Shown: positions 1 to 8,743 of the stretch, in pieces
Position numbering within the stretch: position 1 is the stretch's first letter
How the letters are laid out: the number at the start of each line of letters is the position of its first letter
Assembly (NCBI GenBank): GCA_934351255.1
Contig: CAKRJH010000003.1
Span: 62,001 to 126,000, forward strand
Reading direction: 5' to 3'
DNA length: 64,000 bases
Origin: an uncultured Lachnospiraceae bacterium
GTDB taxonomy: Bacteria > Bacillota > Clostridia > Lachnospirales > Lachnospiraceae
Program-made: the position numbers and the translations under genes
The notes under the pieces: generated by a model
Told to the model about the DNA's origin: nothing
Database searches by the model: none
What the model saw: only the letters and a program-made list of their open reading frames with translations

Positions 1-825
1 CTCCACGATCATCGTACCCTCATCGTCCGGTGCGTTGGTATTCTTGATGTTGATCGGAATACCGGCGCGGCGTACCGGGAATACAGCCTCCTCATGGAGC
101 ACACTGGCACCCATGTAGGACAGCTCGCGCAGCTCGCGGTAAGTAATCACCTTGATCGGCTGCGGATTGTCAATGATCCTTGGATCTGCGATCAGGAAAC
201 CGGAAACGTCCGTCCAGTTCTCGTAAACATCGGCATGTACCGCTCTGGCTACGATTGAACCGGTGATATCGGAACCTCCTCTGGAGAAGGTCTTTACCTG
301 TCCATCCGGAAGAGCACCGTAGAAGCCGGGAACTACTGCACGCTCGAGCGCAGACAGGCGCTTCTTGGCCAGCTTGTGTGTCCGTTCGGAATCAAAATCT
401 CCGTCCTCATCAAACTTGATGATATCTGCCGCATCGACAAATTCATATCCAAGATAATTGGCCATGACAATACCATTGAGATACTCGCCACGGGAAGCTG
501 CATAATCACTTCCGGCCTTGGCCAGAAACTGAGCGCGGATCGTCTCGAACTCACTGTCCAGTGTCAGGCTCAGATGCAGTCCGTTGATGATGGACTCGTA
601 ACGCTCCTTGATCTTCTTGAGTTCTTTATCAAAAGGCTTGTCAGCCTCTGCCAGGGCGTAACATGCATAAAGCATATCTGTCACCTTGGTATCCTTGTCA
701 TTTCTCTTACCCGGAGCACTGGGCACCACGTAACGGCGCTGCTCATCAGCCTTGATGATCTTGCCTACCTTTGCAAACTGTGTGGCACTTGCCAGAGAAC
801 TTCCTCCAAACTTTACAACCTTCAT
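1..825 (-). CDS. Aspartate kinase, N-terminal 275 residues (cut by window edge)
   Basis: Phosphorylates L-aspartate in the first step of the Lys/Thr/Met (diaminopimelate) pathway in the cytoplasm. The start is the ATG at 825, preceded by GAGGAG. The amino-acid kinase signature KFGGSS is at residues 5-10. Further family blocks follow: SRGEYLNG near 119, FSRGGSDITGS near 195, and GASVLHEEAV near 250. The visible part is essentially the kinase domain; the ACT regulatory domains lie left of position 1, so feedback class cannot be judged. Its ribosome site and isolated position suggest its own promoter in 826-940. Confidence in the family is high; the isozyme (lysC- or thrA-like) is undetermined. 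Confidence 0.93.
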   Translation of the reverse strand, partial: MKVVKFGGSSLASATQFAKVGKIIKADEQRRYVVPSAPGKRNDKDTKVTDMLYACYALAEADKPFDKELKKIKERYESIINGLHLSLTLDSEFETIRAQFLAKAGSDYAASRGEYLNGIVMANYLGYEFVDAADIIKFDEDGDFDSERTHKLAKKRLSALERAVVPGFYGALPDGQVKTFSRGGSDITGSIVARAVHADVYENWTDVSGFLIADPRIIDNPQPIKVITYRELRELSYMGASVLHEEAVFPVRRAGIPINIKNTNAPDDEGTMIVE

Positions 826-940
826 GATCTAATACTCCTCTTTTTGTAGTGTATACCATTATGTCATAATACTTCGACAATCAATTTAGCATATTTTCTT
901 TCATTTGAAAAGGGACAAATATGTTTTTCGCCGGTTTTGC

Positions 941-2398
941 CTATTTTTGCTTATCCGCAAGGACAGCCAGCAGCAGTTTCCAGTTGCGCTGCGTGGACGG
1001 CACGCTCAATGTCTCCTGCGCCGTGTGGACTCCGGACATATCCGGCCCCAGGGAAATGCAGTCCATATCCGGCACTTTTCCCACAAACAGGCCACACTCC
1101 ACACCCGCGTGAAGTCCCTCGCAGACCGGTTCCTTCCCAAACAGTTCCCGGTATTTGCGGACAAAAGTATCACGAAGCAAAGACTCCTTACGGTAGTCCC
1201 ATCCCGGATAGGCTCCCGTTCTGGTGCAGTTTCCTCCTGCCTGTTCCACAAATGCCTCACAGCGGTCTGTCAGATAATTTTTGGCAGATTCCTTGGAGCT
1301 TCGTACAGATGCACTCATCCTGAGCACGGCTCCCTCTTCTCTTTGCTCGACCTTCATCACACCCATGTTCAGCGAGGTCTCCACCAGATCCTCCACATCC
1401 GCACTCATCGCCTGCACACCATTTGGCATATTCATCAGGATATGAGCAGTTTTTCCGGTATCCTGCCTGGTGACCGCCTCACGCTTCTGCGTCTGATTAG
1501 GTTCCAGAACCAGCGTGATGTCCGGATCCGTAACCGCATATTCCGCACGGATCTCTTCCTGCAGGGAGCGGATCACTTCGCCTGCCGCTTCAACATCCCC
1601 CAGCAGCACCTCGCCCTCTGTAAACCGTGGAATGGCATTGTCCTTGTTGCCCCCGGCAAGTTCTATAATATAGCAGGTCGTCACACGCTGCAGATTCATC
1701 AACACGCGCCCCATCAACTGGTTGGAATTGGCACGCCCCTTGTCGATCTCCGTTCCGGAATGTCCTCCCCTGCAGTCAATCACCTTGATATCACAGACCA
1801 CGCCTTCGGCCAGTCCGGTCGACAGCGGAACCTCACTGTTCAGTGACAGTCCGCCTGCACAACTGGTCAGGAACATTCCTTCCTCCTCATTGTCCAGGTT
1901 GATCAGTCTTCGTCCCCGGATATCCGACATGTCCAGTCCGGCCGCACCCAGAAGGCCAATCTCCTCATCTACCGTCAGGATCACTTCCAGAGGAGGATGT
2001 GGGATCGTTGTCGAGTCCAGAACTGCCAGTGCATAGGCCACGGCAATGCCATCATCGCCGCCCAGCGTCGTCCCATCTGCCCACAACTTCTCCCCGTCGG
2101 TGCAAAGAAGCAGACCGTCTTTTTCCATGTCCAGAGGACATTCCCTGATCTTTTCACAGACCATATCCATATGTCCCTGCAGGATCACTCCCGGCTGATC
2201 CTCATATCCCGGTGTCGCCGGTTTGCGGATCACTACATTGCCCATCTCATCCTGACGATAAGAAAGTCCCCGTTTTTCAGCAAATACTGCCAGATAATCG
2301 CTGATCGCACCGGTATGTCCGGACCCATGCGGAATCGCCGCGATCTCCTCAAAATAATGAAAAACCTCTCTTGGTTCCAATGTCTCAACTGTGCTCAT
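941..2398 (-). CDS. pepD: Aminoacyl-histidine dipeptidase (peptidase D, M20 family)
   Basis: Cytosolic zinc dipeptidase that hydrolyses Xaa-His and related dipeptides. At 485 residues it has the usual PepD length. Metal-site motifs are visible: QGHMDMV at residues 74-80 (ligand His76 and Asp78), GGDDGIA at 113-119 and TVDEEIG at 142-148, with the general base Glu and a bridging Asp. The reading frame is open further upstream, but the ATG at 2398 has an AAAGGA site and follows the stop of the PqqD-like gene by two bases, so this start is preferred. It is cotranscribed with the PqqD-like gene and close to the peptide transporter, which fits peptide scavenging. Confidence 0.95.
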   Translation of the reverse strand: MSTVETLEPREVFHYFEEIAAIPHGSGHTGAISDYLAVFAEKRGLSYRQDEMGNVVIRKPATPGYEDQPGVILQGHMDMVCEKIRECPLDMEKDGLLLCTDGEKLWADGTTLGGDDGIAVAYALAVLDSTTIPHPPLEVILTVDEEIGLLGAAGLDMSDIRGRRLINLDNEEEGMFLTSCAGGLSLNSEVPLSTGLAEGVVCDIKVIDCRGGHSGTEIDKGRANSNQLMGRVLMNLQRVTTCYIIELAGGNKDNAIPRFTEGEVLLGDVEAAGEVIRSLQEEIRAEYAVTDPDITLVLEPNQTQKREAVTRQDTGKTAHILMNMPNGVQAMSADVEDLVETSLNMGVMKVEQREEGAVLRMSASVRSSKESAKNYLTDRCEAFVEQAGGNCTRTGAYPGWDYRKESLLRDTFVRKYRELFGKEPVCEGLHAGVECGLFVGKVPDMDCISLGPDMSGVHTAQETLSVPSTQRNWKLLLAVLADKQK

Positions 2399-2400
2399 AA

Positions 2401-2769
2401 CTACCTGTCCTTTCCTGTCTTCCTGATCACGAACCGATGCGCCTGCAGGGTCCCCAGAAAGGAAACCACACGGTCCAGCATCCGTTCCTGCTCCTCCGGG
2501 AACTGCTCTTTCATGCTCTCCACGACATCCATGACCGTACGGGAGCCGTCCAGACATCTCCAGACAGCACTTCCATACCGGTCGAGCGATATATCAGAGA
2601 ATCTGGGCTTCTTCCAGATCTTCTGCGCCAGCACATGAAACGGCCCCCGGTGCTCTATCTTTATCACGATCCGCCCTTTCCCGTCCTCCCTGTACTCCAG
2701 GGAAGGATCCGGCACAAACAACAGATCCATATAATTGGCACTCACTGTTTTGGTGTTTCTCTTGTTCAC
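2401..2769 (-). CDS. PqqD-family small protein
   Basis: A 122-residue protein with the wHTH-like arrangement of PqqD proteins: a basic N-terminal stretch, a hydrophobic FHVLAQKIWKKP strand/helix, then 'DRYGSAVWRCLDGSRTV' (residues ~58-72) and a helical C-terminus ending in a Phe-Leu-rich segment. PqqD proteins usually bind ribosomal peptide precursors and hand them to a radical SAM partner. No radical SAM maturase or precursor peptide gene is nearby, so the role here is unknown. The GTG at 2769 is chosen because AAGGGAG lies 7 bases upstream; an in-frame ATG at 2790 has no good ribosome site. It is directly upstream of pepD. Confidence 0.72.
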   Translation of the reverse strand: MNKRNTKTVSANYMDLLFVPDPSLEYREDGKGRIVIKIEHRGPFHVLAQKIWKKPRFSDISLDRYGSAVWRCLDGSRTVMDVVESMKEQFPEEQERMLDRVVSFLGTLQAHRFVIRKTGKDR

Positions 2770-2813
2770 ACATTCTCCCTTCTGTATCACTCATTTTCTT
2801 CTATACTATATCA

Positions 2814-2853
2814 CATCACGCCGGGATCCGCATAGGGTGCCCGGCGCGTGATG
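2814..2853 (-). terminator. Hairpin between OPT transporter and PqqD-like gene
   Basis: Near-perfect GC-rich stem: CATCACG-CCGGG pairs with CCCGGCGCGTGATG with one bulge and a ~14-base loop. No T-run follows on the minus strand, so this may be a weak or factor-assisted terminator or a processing site after the transporter gene. Confidence 0.4.
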
Positions 2854-2872
2854 CAGAGTCTATTCTGTTATA

Positions 2873-4780
2873 TTATGAGGCACTCCTGCCAGGTTTATGT
2901 TTGATAAAGTACACCATGGAAGCGAGCAGCAGCACAAAAAATGCCACGCCGCCCCAGTTGCCAAGCATGCCGTCCAGATTGATCCGCGCCGCCAGCGTCT
3001 CTCCCTTGATCTTGACGATTGCGAACACAGCCAGCAGGATACCGACCAGTCCCTCTCCGGCGATCATACCGGAACTGTAGAGAACTCCGCGCTCCACCGC
3101 CTCACGGCGCTCTGTCTCATCCTGTCCCTTTTTCTTACGCTCAAAGAACCAGCGCAGCACGCCTCCGATGAAGATCGGCATGGAAAGATGAATCGGAAGA
3201 TACAGACCAATGGCCACCGGAAGCACCGGAATCCCCAGGATCTCCACGGCCACAGCCACACCGACTCCGGCAAAGACCAGTCCCCACGGAAGATTTCCAT
3301 TCATGACACCTTCGACGACAAGTTTCATAAGAGTCGCCTGCGGAGCAGGAAGTTTCGTGGAACCATAGCCCCACGCCTCTCCCAGCAGATACATGACACC
3401 GCCAATGGAGATGGCCGCAACCACCGCACCGATCAGCTCCGCGATCTGCTGCTTCAACGGTGTCGCACCGACGATATATCCCGTCTTCAGATCCTGCGAG
3501 GTATCACCGGCCATCGCCGCCACGATACATATGATCGTTCCAATGCAGATGGCAGATGCCATACCTGTGTACCCGGTCTTTCCCGTCATCTTCAGAATAG
3601 CGGTCGTGATCAGCAGTGTGGCGATCGCCATACCGGATACCGGATTATTGGACGAGCCAACCAGTCCCACCATACGGCTGGACACGGTTGCAAAGAAAAA
3701 TCCAAAGATCACGACAATCAGCGCGCCGATCAGACTGATCGGAATGGCCGGAATAAGCCAGATGATCACCGCGATCACCAGGACACCGGCAAGAACGATC
3801 GGAGTCGGAAGATCCCTGGCGGTACGCTCCACCGAATCACTGCTCTTTCCGAATCCGCCAACGGCCTTGGTAAACGTCTTCACGATCGTCGGGAAGGATT
3901 TGACCAGGGAAATAATACCGCCCGCAGCGACGGCACCGGCACCGATATACCGGATATAACTTCCCCAGATATTCGTGGCTGACAGAGTGTTTATGGCCAC
4001 ATCTGCCGGCGCAATGACATTGGATCCGCCAAATAAAAAGATCAGCGGGATCAGGACAAACCAGCCAAGGACGGCACCAGCCATCATATAACCGGCAATC
4101 TGAATACCGCAGATATAGCCAACACCTGCTAACGCAGGCAGAACATCTGCGCCCACTCCGGTACGAAGCGGTTTGATATCCCAATGTACTTCGGACGGGA
4201 ACAGACAAAGTCCCTCCGCAATAAACTTATATGCAGCGGCAATGCCCAATCCGGAAAAGACCACCTTGGATTTGCTGCCGCCCTCTTCGCCGGCCAGCAG
4301 AACCTCCGCACAGGCTGTTCCCTCCGGAAACGGAAGCACACCGTGTTCCTCCACGATCAGCGCGGTACGAAGCGGCACCATAAACAGTACGCCCAGCACA
4401 CCGCCCAGCAGAGCGACCAGTGAGATCACCAGAAGTTTTGGCTTGGCCACCGCATCAGACTCCGCTGCCCACATAAACAGCGCCGGCATGGTAAAAATGG
4501 CACCGGCCGCCAGGGACTCACCGGCAGACCCCACGGTCTGTACTATATTGTTCTCAAGAATGGAATCACGTTTCATAATGACACGGATGATTCCCATAGA
4601 TAACACCGCTGCCGGAATGGATGCCGACACGGTCATTCCAACCCTAAGTCCCAGATAGGCATTGGCAGCACCAAACAATACCGCCAGCAGGATACCTACA
4701 ATGATCGCAACCGGCGTAAACTCCGGCACGACCCTGTCAGCCGGGATAAACGGCTTAAATGTTTTTTGTTCGTCTTTCAT
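2873..4780 (-). CDS. OPT-family oligopeptide transporter
   Basis: A 635-residue polytopic inner-membrane protein of the oligopeptide transporter (OPT) family, importing short peptides, probably by proton coupling. Hydrophobic segments run throughout. Typical features are the N-terminal 'FTPVAIIVGILLAVLFGAAN' block (about residues 21-40) followed by YLGLRVGMTVSASIPAA, the ENNIVQTVGSAGES motif near 77-90, and the second-half NNPVSGMAIATLL and AGDTSQDLKTGYIVGATP blocks. The ATG at 4780 follows GGAGG. The downstream dipeptidase gene pepD suggests a peptide uptake and cleavage route. Substrate range cannot be read from the sequence. Confidence 0.93.
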   Translation of the reverse strand: MKDEQKTFKPFIPADRVVPEFTPVAIIVGILLAVLFGAANAYLGLRVGMTVSASIPAAVLSMGIIRVIMKRDSILENNIVQTVGSAGESLAAGAIFTMPALFMWAAESDAVAKPKLLVISLVALLGGVLGVLFMVPLRTALIVEEHGVLPFPEGTACAEVLLAGEEGGSKSKVVFSGLGIAAAYKFIAEGLCLFPSEVHWDIKPLRTGVGADVLPALAGVGYICGIQIAGYMMAGAVLGWFVLIPLIFLFGGSNVIAPADVAINTLSATNIWGSYIRYIGAGAVAAGGIISLVKSFPTIVKTFTKAVGGFGKSSDSVERTARDLPTPIVLAGVLVIAVIIWLIPAIPISLIGALIVVIFGFFFATVSSRMVGLVGSSNNPVSGMAIATLLITTAILKMTGKTGYTGMASAICIGTIICIVAAMAGDTSQDLKTGYIVGATPLKQQIAELIGAVVAAISIGGVMYLLGEAWGYGSTKLPAPQATLMKLVVEGVMNGNLPWGLVFAGVGVAVAVEILGIPVLPVAIGLYLPIHLSMPIFIGGVLRWFFERKKKGQDETERREAVERGVLYSSGMIAGEGLVGILLAVFAIVKIKGETLAARINLDGMLGNWGGVAFFVLLLASMVYFIKHKPGRSAS

Positions 4781-4813
4781 TTCGACCTCCTACTTGTAAA
4801 ATAGCGCAAAAAT

Positions 4814-4865
4814 GGAGATAGCTGTCCGCTCACGCACCTGATCGGTATTTAGAATAGCTATCTCC
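4814..4865 (-). terminator. Probable terminator of the cyclophilin lipoprotein gene
   Basis: Inverted repeat GGAGATAGCT / AGCTATCTCC with a 32-base loop, followed on the minus strand by ATTTTT. It lies between the cyclophilin gene and the OPT transporter and could also act in the transporter leader. The long loop is unusual. Confidence 0.5.
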
Positions 4866-4932
4866 TTCTAAAAATATTCTCATATCATAATACTGGAAAT
4901 ATTTGTAAATTGCAACCTCTGATTTCGGTGTA

Positions 4933-5601
4933 TTAATCTACAATTTTGATCGTTTTGATCACCGGCTGCTGTCCCTTTGGGACCGTACCGTTGGCATCCG
5001 TCGTCGGTGTATTCTCACAGATCTCATCGACGATATCCATCCCCTTGGTCACATGACCAAATGCAGCATACTGCGTGTCGAGCTGCGTACTGTCCTCATG
5101 CATGATAAAGAACTGGGAACTGGCACTGTTGTAGTCATCGGAACGCGCCATGGAAATCGTGCCTCTGGTATGAGAGAGCGTATTTCCCACGCTGTTCGCC
5201 TTAAACTCACCCTTGATCGTCTGCTCGGATCCACCCGTTCCGTCTCCGTTCGGATCGCCGCCCTGCATCATAAATCCCTTGATGATGCGGTGGAATGTCA
5301 GTCCATCGTAGAAACCGTCATTGGCCAGATTGACAAAATTGGTCACTGTGATCGGTGCCTCATCGGCATCCAGCTCCACAGAGATCGTGCCATAATCCTT
5401 GATCTTGATCTTGGCGTGATGCTTGCCGTTTAGCAGATTCTTTGGTGCAGGAGGCTCTGTCGTCGCTGCCGGATCCGTCGTTGCACCCACTTCATTGCCG
5501 TCTTCGTCCACCCACCGGTCTGACGAACCGGCAGAACCACATCCGGTCATGCACAGGCATACCATCAGTACTGCTGCGATCCATCTTGTCCATTTCTTCA
5601 T
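4933..5601 (-). CDS. Lipoprotein cyclophilin-type peptidyl-prolyl isomerase
   Basis: Extracytoplasmic cis-trans prolyl isomerase. A signal peptide with lipobox LCMTGC predicts lipid anchoring at Cys21. A short acidic linker (to about residue 52) leads to a cyclophilin domain with FHRIIKGFMMQGGDP and SQFFIMHEDS, the usual catalytic and binding blocks including FHR and GGDP. Total length is 222 residues. The frame is open to 5667, but ATG 5601 has AAAGGAAG upstream and starts the signal peptide, so it is preferred. A second, cytosolic cyclophilin is encoded at 42764-43279. Role: folding of exported proteins at the membrane surface. Confidence 0.93.
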   Translation of the reverse strand: MKKWTRWIAAVLMVCLCMTGCGSAGSSDRWVDEDGNEVGATTDPAATTEPPAPKNLLNGKHHAKIKIKDYGTISVELDADEAPITVTNFVNLANDGFYDGLTFHRIIKGFMMQGGDPNGDGTGGSEQTIKGEFKANSVGNTLSHTRGTISMARSDDYNSASSQFFIMHEDSTQLDTQYAAFGHVTKGMDIVDEICENTPTTDANGTVPKGQQPVIKTIKIVD

Positions 5602-5745
5602 AGTAAGATCTTCCTTTCTTCTTATAATTCTCCAAAAAACCAAAAAGTCCTGTCCAGTATAACACATCCGGCCTCACCGATACAATGTCCTTTCCCTCTC
5701 TGACAGATTCCGGAAGATATTTTTACTATTTTTTACAATTTTGTC

Positions 5746-5774
5746 TTGTGCCTCCGTGCCTTGCTTGGTAAACT
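5746..5774 (+). promoter_or_regulatory. Possible promoter of the PurF-like gene
   Basis: TTGTGC and TAAACT separated by 17 bases, about 49 bases before the start codon. The boxes are only moderate matches to a sigma-A promoter. Confidence 0.35.
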
Positions 5775-5822
5775 ATATGTTGGCAATGAATCTTTTTACA
5801 CTATGGAGGTAAGACAGACACT

Positions 5823-7250
5823 ATGGGCGGATTTTTTGGCGTTGTCTCCAAAAAGACAACCGAGAACTGTATCTTTGACCTGTTCTTTGGAACAGACTAT
5901 CATTCCCATCTGGGAACCCGGCGCGGCGGATTGGCCGTGTATCATGCGGAGCATGGTTTTGACCGCTCCATCCACAACATTGAAAATGCACCGTTTCGTA
6001 CCAAATTCGACAAGGATATCCAGAGTATGAACGGCTATATGGGAATCGGCTGCATCTCCGATTACGAGCCACAGCCACTGATCGTGCGTTCCCACCACGG
6101 CACCTACGCCATCACCACCGTCAGCAAGATCAACAACACTGACGAACTGGTTCATGACATTTTTGGTAACGGCAACACACATTTTCTGGAGATGAGCGGC
6201 GGTGACATCAATGCCACGGAACTGGTGGCGGCCATCATCAATCAGAAGGAAAATATCATTGAAGGAATCCAGTATGCGCTGGAGGTCATCGACGGTTCAC
6301 TGACTCTGATGATCATGACGCCGAAGGGCATCTATGCGGCCCGTGACAAACATGGACGCACCCCAATGATCCTTGGCCAGAAGGATGATGCATACTGCAT
6401 GACCTTTGAGGACTTTGCATACCACAATCTGGGGTACCACGATTACAGGGAACTTGGGCCGGGAGAGATCGATGTGATCACGCCGGACGGCGTCAAGACT
6501 CTGGTAGCTCCGGGCAAGGACATGAAGATCTGTACTTTCCTGTGGGTATACTATGGTTATCCTGCTGCGTCCTACGAGGGAACCAGCGTAGAACAGATGC
6601 GCTACAACTGCGGAGCCTGCCTGGCCCGCCGTGACAAGGGAAGCTGTCACCCGGATATCGTAGCCGGTGTACCGGATTCCGGTACCGCACACGCTGTGGG
6701 ATATTCCAATGAATCCGGAATCCCATTTTCCCGTCCATTCATCAAATATACGCCGACCTGGCCGCGATCCTTCATGCCGACGATCCAGAGCAAGAGAAAT
6801 CTGATCGCCAAAATGAAGATGTTAGCTGTTCCGGATCTGATCAAGGGAAAGAGCCTGCTGCTCATTGACGACTCTATCGTCCGTGGCACACAGCTTCGTG
6901 AGACGACCGAATTCCTGTACGAAAGCGGGGCCCGGGAAGTACACATCCGTCCGGCCTGCCCACCTCTTGTGTATGGCTGTAAATATCTGAACTTCTCGCG
7001 TTCCTCCTCTGAGATGGATCTGATCACCCGCCGCGTCATTGCGCGTCTTGAGGGCACAGAGGATGTCTCCGAAGAGGTTCTGCAGCAGTATACCGATCCA
7101 AATTCCGAAAAATACGATGCCATGGTCGAGGAGATCCGCAAGGATCTGAACTTTACCAGTCTTCGTTTCAACCGTCTGGACGATATGCTCACGACGGTGT
7201 CCCTTCCGGCAGAACAGCTCTGTACTTACTGCTGGGACGGCAAGGAATAA
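5823..7250 (+). CDS. PurF-like amidophosphoribosyltransferase paralogue lacking the Cys nucleophile
   Basis: A 475-residue homologue of glutamine PRPP amidotransferase. The C-terminal phosphoribosyltransferase half carries the PRPP loop LLLIDDSIVRGTQ (about residues 343-355) and cysteines at about 262, 265, 378, 386, 467 and 470, consistent with a [4Fe-4S] cluster as in Bacillus PurF. The N-terminal Ntn-hydrolase domain begins MGGFFGVVS, where true PurF exposes Cys1 in CGVFG; here Gly takes that place. It may use free ammonia, or be a paralogue with another role. It is one of few plus-strand genes, alone between two minus-strand runs. GGAGG lies 13 bases before the ATG. No pur genes are nearby. 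Confidence 0.85.
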   Translation: MGGFFGVVSKKTTENCIFDLFFGTDYHSHLGTRRGGLAVYHAEHGFDRSIHNIENAPFRTKFDKDIQSMNGYMGIGCISDYEPQPLIVRSHHGTYAITTVSKINNTDELVHDIFGNGNTHFLEMSGGDINATELVAAIINQKENIIEGIQYALEVIDGSLTLMIMTPKGIYAARDKHGRTPMILGQKDDAYCMTFEDFAYHNLGYHDYRELGPGEIDVITPDGVKTLVAPGKDMKICTFLWVYYGYPAASYEGTSVEQMRYNCGACLARRDKGSCHPDIVAGVPDSGTAHAVGYSNESGIPFSRPFIKYTPTWPRSFMPTIQSKRNLIAKMKMLAVPDLIKGKSLLLIDDSIVRGTQLRETTEFLYESGAREVHIRPACPPLVYGCKYLNFSRSSSEMDLITRRVIARLEGTEDVSEEVLQQYTDPNSEKYDAMVEEIRKDLNFTSLRFNRLDDMLTTVSLPAEQLCTYCWDGKE

Positions 7251-7284
7251 TGATCTGAGCCCGATTACCAACCGCAACATCAAC

Positions 7285-7322
7285 AAAGGCCGTACTGTGG
7301 CATTCGTCACAGCACGGCCTTT
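7285..7322 (+). terminator. Intrinsic terminator, possibly bidirectional
   Basis: 15-base arms AAAGGCCGTACTGTG / CACAGCACGGCCTTT with a GCATTCGT loop, followed on plus by GTTTCCTTT. It ends the PurF-like gene and is placed to stop the convergent minus-strand run as well. Confidence 0.85.
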
Positions 7323-7352
7323 GTTTCCTTTACAGAAAACTTCGCTGAATTT

Positions 7353-7805
7353 TCACTCATCCCGGAATCTGTCATCGGGAACTGTCTTGTCATACTGTCC
7401 CCATACCGACCAGTGTGCCTCGGCTTCCGGCAGATCCTGAAGCATCTGCATCGCCTGTTCCAACGGCATCCGGACGTATTCCTCTCTGCCTCTTCTCTCA
7501 TAATACTGCATCTCAAAGCCGAATTTTTCCTCGGTACAAAGTCTGGTATGAGTAAAGAGATTATCGTAGGACGTATATCTTCTCTTTATAAAGTCTGCCA
7601 GAAAACGCTCCAGGCATTCCTCATCCTCATAGACAAAACGATGCGCGCCATCGGAATATTTTACCTCCAGATATTCAAACACCACCTGATCCTCTGTCCC
7701 GGGCTGGCAGCAGTTTAACCGCACAATGCGGTCCCTGTGCACATAGCAGTGTCTGAAGGCAACTGCCCCCGACAGATCCAGTGTCTCACTTACAGCTTGT
7801 TCCAT
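7353..7805 (-). CDS. Uncharacterised 150-residue protein
   Basis: No family recognised. It is a soluble, acidic, aromatic-rich protein with five cysteines in its first 93 residues (HCYV, NCCQP, EECLE, LCTEE) and no membrane segment. GGAGGAG before ATG 7805 overlaps the end of the upstream Cys-motif gene (3-base gap), so the two are translationally close. It is the last gene of the long redox run that includes the dehydratase-like subunits, which suggests but does not prove an accessory role there. Confidence 0.6.
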   Translation of the reverse strand: MEQAVSETLDLSGAVAFRHCYVHRDRIVRLNCCQPGTEDQVVFEYLEVKYSDGAHRFVYEDEECLERFLADFIKRRYTSYDNLFTHTRLCTEEKFGFEMQYYERRGREEYVRMPLEQAMQMLQDLPEAEAHWSVWGQYDKTVPDDRFRDE

Positions 7806-7808
7806 GAT

Positions 7809-8558
7809 TCACTCCTCCTTGCTTCGTTTGAAATGTAATTCCCGCAGTTCCTCCACCTCATCACAGACCGGCTTGAGATGGCAGCTCTGGCAGTCCATCG
7901 TCAGATCCGTAAAAATGTGATTGAGCGACTCGGTGATCTGTTCCGCCCTTTGCAGCAAACGATCCAGTGCGGGATAGTCAAAATCCTGCTCTGTGATATA
8001 GCATACCACAACCTGCTCAACTCCGGGTATCATCTGATACGCCTGACGGTACATTTCTCCCACGTCGCCCAGGGAAAGCCCTTGTTTCCGGGCCTTCTTT
8101 CCGATCCGGACCGGCTCCCTGTGTTCGACCGGCGATATGCGCGACATATAACCCTCGGGATGCACATGATATCTCACATAATCGATCTGACGCAGTCTGC
8201 GGTAAAGCTCCTGCTCCGTTTCTTCACTCTCGTCCCGTATTTTCAGCAGAACGACCCGTGCATAGGAACGATCCTGTCGGATCTCTCCCAGATCCTCTCC
8301 CAGAAGATAGACTCCCTCGCGCAGCGGCAGAGTCCCGCTGGTAGACAGACATCCAGACAATCCCAGAAAGCCGGTACCGCCCAGTTCAAATGCCTGCTCA
8401 CTGCGCAGGATCATATGGTGTTCTCCGACATCCTGCAACGATCTCCGGGAACATCTGATATTCCTTAATATTCTGCGGGAATGACCGGAAGATGTCACTG
8501 TGTCCCCCAAAAGTTCCATGACCTGTTCCGTCACATTATCATATAGACTTAGTTTCAT
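7809..8558 (-). CDS. Cys-motif protein, possibly related to acetyl-CoA synthase beta C-terminal-like families
   Basis: A 249-residue soluble protein. Near the C-terminus it has MDCQSCHLKPVCDEVEELR, a C-x2-C-x5-C set that could hold an Fe-S cluster or metal, and IPGVEQVVVCYITEQD just before it. From memory it resembles short proteins grouped with the ACS/CODH beta C-terminal family, but this rests on recall of the CDEVEELR-type ending and is unverified. Its neighbours (CooC-like ATPase, dehydratase-like subunits and activator) make a metalloenzyme link plausible. GAGGAAAC precedes ATG 8558. It sits between the 52-residue membrane protein and the 150-residue unknown. Confidence 0.5.
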   Translation of the reverse strand: MKLSLYDNVTEQVMELLGDTVTSSGHSRRILRNIRCSRRSLQDVGEHHMILRSEQAFELGGTGFLGLSGCLSTSGTLPLREGVYLLGEDLGEIRQDRSYARVVLLKIRDESEETEQELYRRLRQIDYVRYHVHPEGYMSRISPVEHREPVRIGKKARKQGLSLGDVGEMYRQAYQMIPGVEQVVVCYITEQDFDYPALDRLLQRAEQITESLNHIFTDLTMDCQSCHLKPVCDEVEELRELHFKRSKEE

Positions 8559-8570
8559 ATGTTTCCTCGA

Positions 8571-8729
8571 TTATAACATTTTCTCACGCTTGATCTTGTC
8601 ATAATGTCCGGACAAAAACGGAGTGATCTTTGCGACCAGTTTCATATCCAGATTCCAGAAATAGATCACAAAACTGATGACAAACAGTGCCAGTAATACA
8701 AGCGCCACTATACCAAATATCTTTATCAT
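8571..8729 (-). CDS. 52-residue single-span membrane protein
   Basis: Starts at ATG 8729 with an excellent AAAGGAGG site. The N-terminal half is one hydrophobic helix (residues ~3-27); the rest is a basic cytoplasmic-like tail ending KIKREKML. The frame is open further upstream but would overlap the activator gene. It lies 14 bases after the activator gene within the same operon. It could anchor or tether the redox complex; that is inference. No family recognised. Confidence 0.7.
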   Translation of the reverse strand: MIKIFGIVALVLLALFVISFVIYFWNLDMKLVAKITPFLSGHYDKIKREKML

Positions 8730-8743
8730 GACTGCCTCCTTTG

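Noticed and set aside
826..940. Possible extra gene between aspartate kinase and pepD
   Set aside because: Only A/T-rich intergenic sequence with no supported frame.
905..1846. Long plus-strand frame (313 codons) opposite pepD
   Set aside because: It is the antisense shadow of pepD; no ribosome site and no family blocks.
2897..3982. Long plus-strand frame (361 codons) opposite the OPT gene
   Set aside because: His/Arg/Asp-rich composition is typical of an antisense reading of a membrane-protein gene.
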